Source of the DNA: Armatimonadota bacterium
GTDB lineage: Bacteria > Armatimonadota > UBA10988
DNA: 5,503 nucleotides
Direction of reading: 5' to 3'
Assembly: GCA_016183835.1 (NCBI GenBank)
Contig: JACPDV010000399.1
Span: 1-5,503 of the forward strand
Part shown: piece after piece, positions 4,788 through 5,503 of the stretch
How positions within the stretch are numbered: the first letter of the stretch is position 1
Layout: the number at the start of each line of letters is the position of its first letter
The notes under the pieces: model-generated
Told to the model about the DNA's origin: nothing
Seen by the model: only the letters and a program-made list of their open reading frames with translations
Database searches by the model: none
Program-made: the position numbers and the translations under genes

Positions 4788-5503
4788 ACACGAGCTGCAG
4801 GCCGTAGTCGCCGCGCGGCCGCTCCGCGGCCGTTGGGCAGCCGCCCACCGCGCGGGGCACCAGGTCGGCCAGCTCGCGCACGGCGCTGCGGTTCGAGGCC
4901 AGGCAGAGGTGCAGGTTCTCGGCAGACCACAGCGCCAGGTTCACGCCCTGCGAGCTGGCCACCTGCACGTCACGGCCGTCGAGCGGCTGGAAGCCGTGCT
5001 GCGTCACCGTGTCGTGTGGCGCTTTGAGCTCGAAGAGGGTCATGTCGTTGTCGGTGCCGCGGCGCATGACGAACACCGCCACCGGCTTGTGCGTCGGGAA
5101 CGAGCCCTTGCACGCGGTGCAGCCCACCAGCCTGGCGCCGAGCGCCTCGGTGTTGGGCGGCGTCACCGCGTAGTTGACCACCCGGGCCAGCCGGCTGGCC
5201 TCCTCCGCGGGAGTGATCACCTGGCTCGCCGGCTGGGCGCGGAACTGATCCTGCCAGTAGGTATGATTGCGGGCGAGTGCATCGGGATGGAAATCCCACT
5301 GCGGCCGGCGGTGCAGGGAGAAGGGGAGCGCGCCGAGCACGAACAGCGCGGCGAGGGCGGCCACGCGCGCCGGCGTGATCCAGGCGCGGCGCGGCGCGCG
5401 GCGCGGCGCGGCCGCACGCTGCGGGCGAACGGACGCGGCCGGCTCGGCCGGCTCGGCCTCGATCCCGTCGAGCCGCGCGGCGAGGCGCGCCTCGAGCGCG
5501 GCG
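4774..5503 (-). CDS. Putative transmembrane anti-sigma factor, 5' end outside window
   Basis: The frame is open from the right edge to a TGA at 4774-4776, showing 242 residues of a longer protein. In visible numbering, 1-46 is an Ala/Glu/Arg-rich segment with a basic APRRAPRRA stretch (32-40). A single hydrophobic span follows at about 47-62, then a domain of about 180 residues. The basic side precedes the span, so the N-terminus should be cytoplasmic and the C-terminal domain outside. Its pattern (LGARLVGC, then KPVAVFVMRRG, MTLFELK, GVNLALWSAENLHLCL and a final ELADLV helix) resembles the outer domain of RsiW/zf-HC2-type anti-sigma factors. The zinc-binding sigma-holding domain, if present, lies outside the window. 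Cysteines are at 128, 131 (CTAC), 200 and 222. A GTG at 5364 is an unlikely start because it would delete the basic anchor before the span. Function is inferred from resemblance. Confidence 0.7.
   Translation of the reverse strand, partial: AALEARLAARLDGIEAEPAEPAASVRPQRAAAPRRAPRRAWITPARVAALAALFVLGALPFSLHRRPQWDFHPDALARNHTYWQDQFRAQPASQVITPAEEASRLARVVNYAVTPPNTEALGARLVGCTACKGSFPTHKPVAVFVMRRGTDNDMTLFELKAPHDTVTQHGFQPLDGRDVQVASSQGVNLALWSAENLHLCLASNRSAVRELADLVPRAVGGCPTAAERPRGDYGLQLVSDGR
5386..5409. repeat. Perfect 12-bp tandem duplication, GC-only, inside the anti-sigma-like gene
   Basis: The plus-strand unit gcggcgcggcgc occurs twice back to back without a mismatch. On the minus strand each copy encodes Ala-Pro-Arg-Arg, forming the basic stretch before the membrane span. 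It has no A or T and looks like a slippage product that keeps frame. Confidence 0.8.
5437..5458. repeat. 9-bp tandem repeat inside the anti-sigma-like gene
   Basis: The unit ggccggctc occurs twice in a row followed by ggcc of a third. On the minus strand it encodes repeated Glu-Pro-Ala, part of an acidic, Pro-rich and probably flexible linker upstream of the basic stretch. Confidence 0.7.

Noticed and set aside
4774..5364. Anti-sigma-like gene starting at the GTG at 5364 as a complete small protein
   Set aside because: The frame continues open to the window edge with sensible codon use, and the basic anchor before the membrane span lies upstream of this GTG.

Overview
This is a high-GC bacterial housekeeping segment in which every gene reads on the minus strand. 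Seven complete or nearly complete genes form one tight block in the order ffh - rpsP - khpA - rimM - trmD - rplS - lepB. A separate partial gene for a putative membrane anti-sigma factor lies upstream of the block. The core order rpsP-khpA-rimM-trmD-rplS is widely conserved in bacteria. With ffh at the head, lepB at the end, the high GC and the sequence character, I lean towards Gemmatimonadota or another deep-branching high-GC phylum. That placement is inference, not proof.

Layout, in the direction of transcription (right to left). Positions 5503-4774 hold the C-terminal part of a one-pass membrane protein with a basic, repeat-built juxtamembrane stretch and an extracytoplasmic domain like those of transmembrane anti-sigma factors. 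Positions 4773-4609 are an intergenic control region with a terminator-like hairpin, a five-unit heptamer array and a near-perfect sigma-70 promoter (TTGACA, 17 bases, TATACT). Positions 4608-1003 carry ffh, rpsP, khpA, rimM, trmD and rplS with gaps of 28 bases or less. Three junctions fuse the stop codon of one gene with the start or ribosome binding site of the next. A 79-base gap with a perfect 8-bp hairpin precedes lepB, which runs off the left edge of the window.

The genes serve ribosome production and protein export. RpsP and RplS are ribosomal proteins S16 and L19. RimM matures the 30S subunit, TrmD methylates G37 of tRNAs to keep the reading frame, and KhpA is a small KH-domain RNA-binding protein. 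Ffh is the signal recognition particle GTPase that delivers nascent membrane proteins to the translocon. LepB is signal peptidase I, which cleaves signal peptides after export.

I found no mobile element, CRISPR array, tRNA, rRNA or new multi-gene system. The observations most worth following are residue-level departures in essential enzymes (TrmD with Glu at the catalytic Asp169 position; Ffh with an FtsY-like Asn in its P-loop), the heptamer array next to the ffh promoter, and a CxxC pair in the predicted outer domain of the anti-sigma-like protein.
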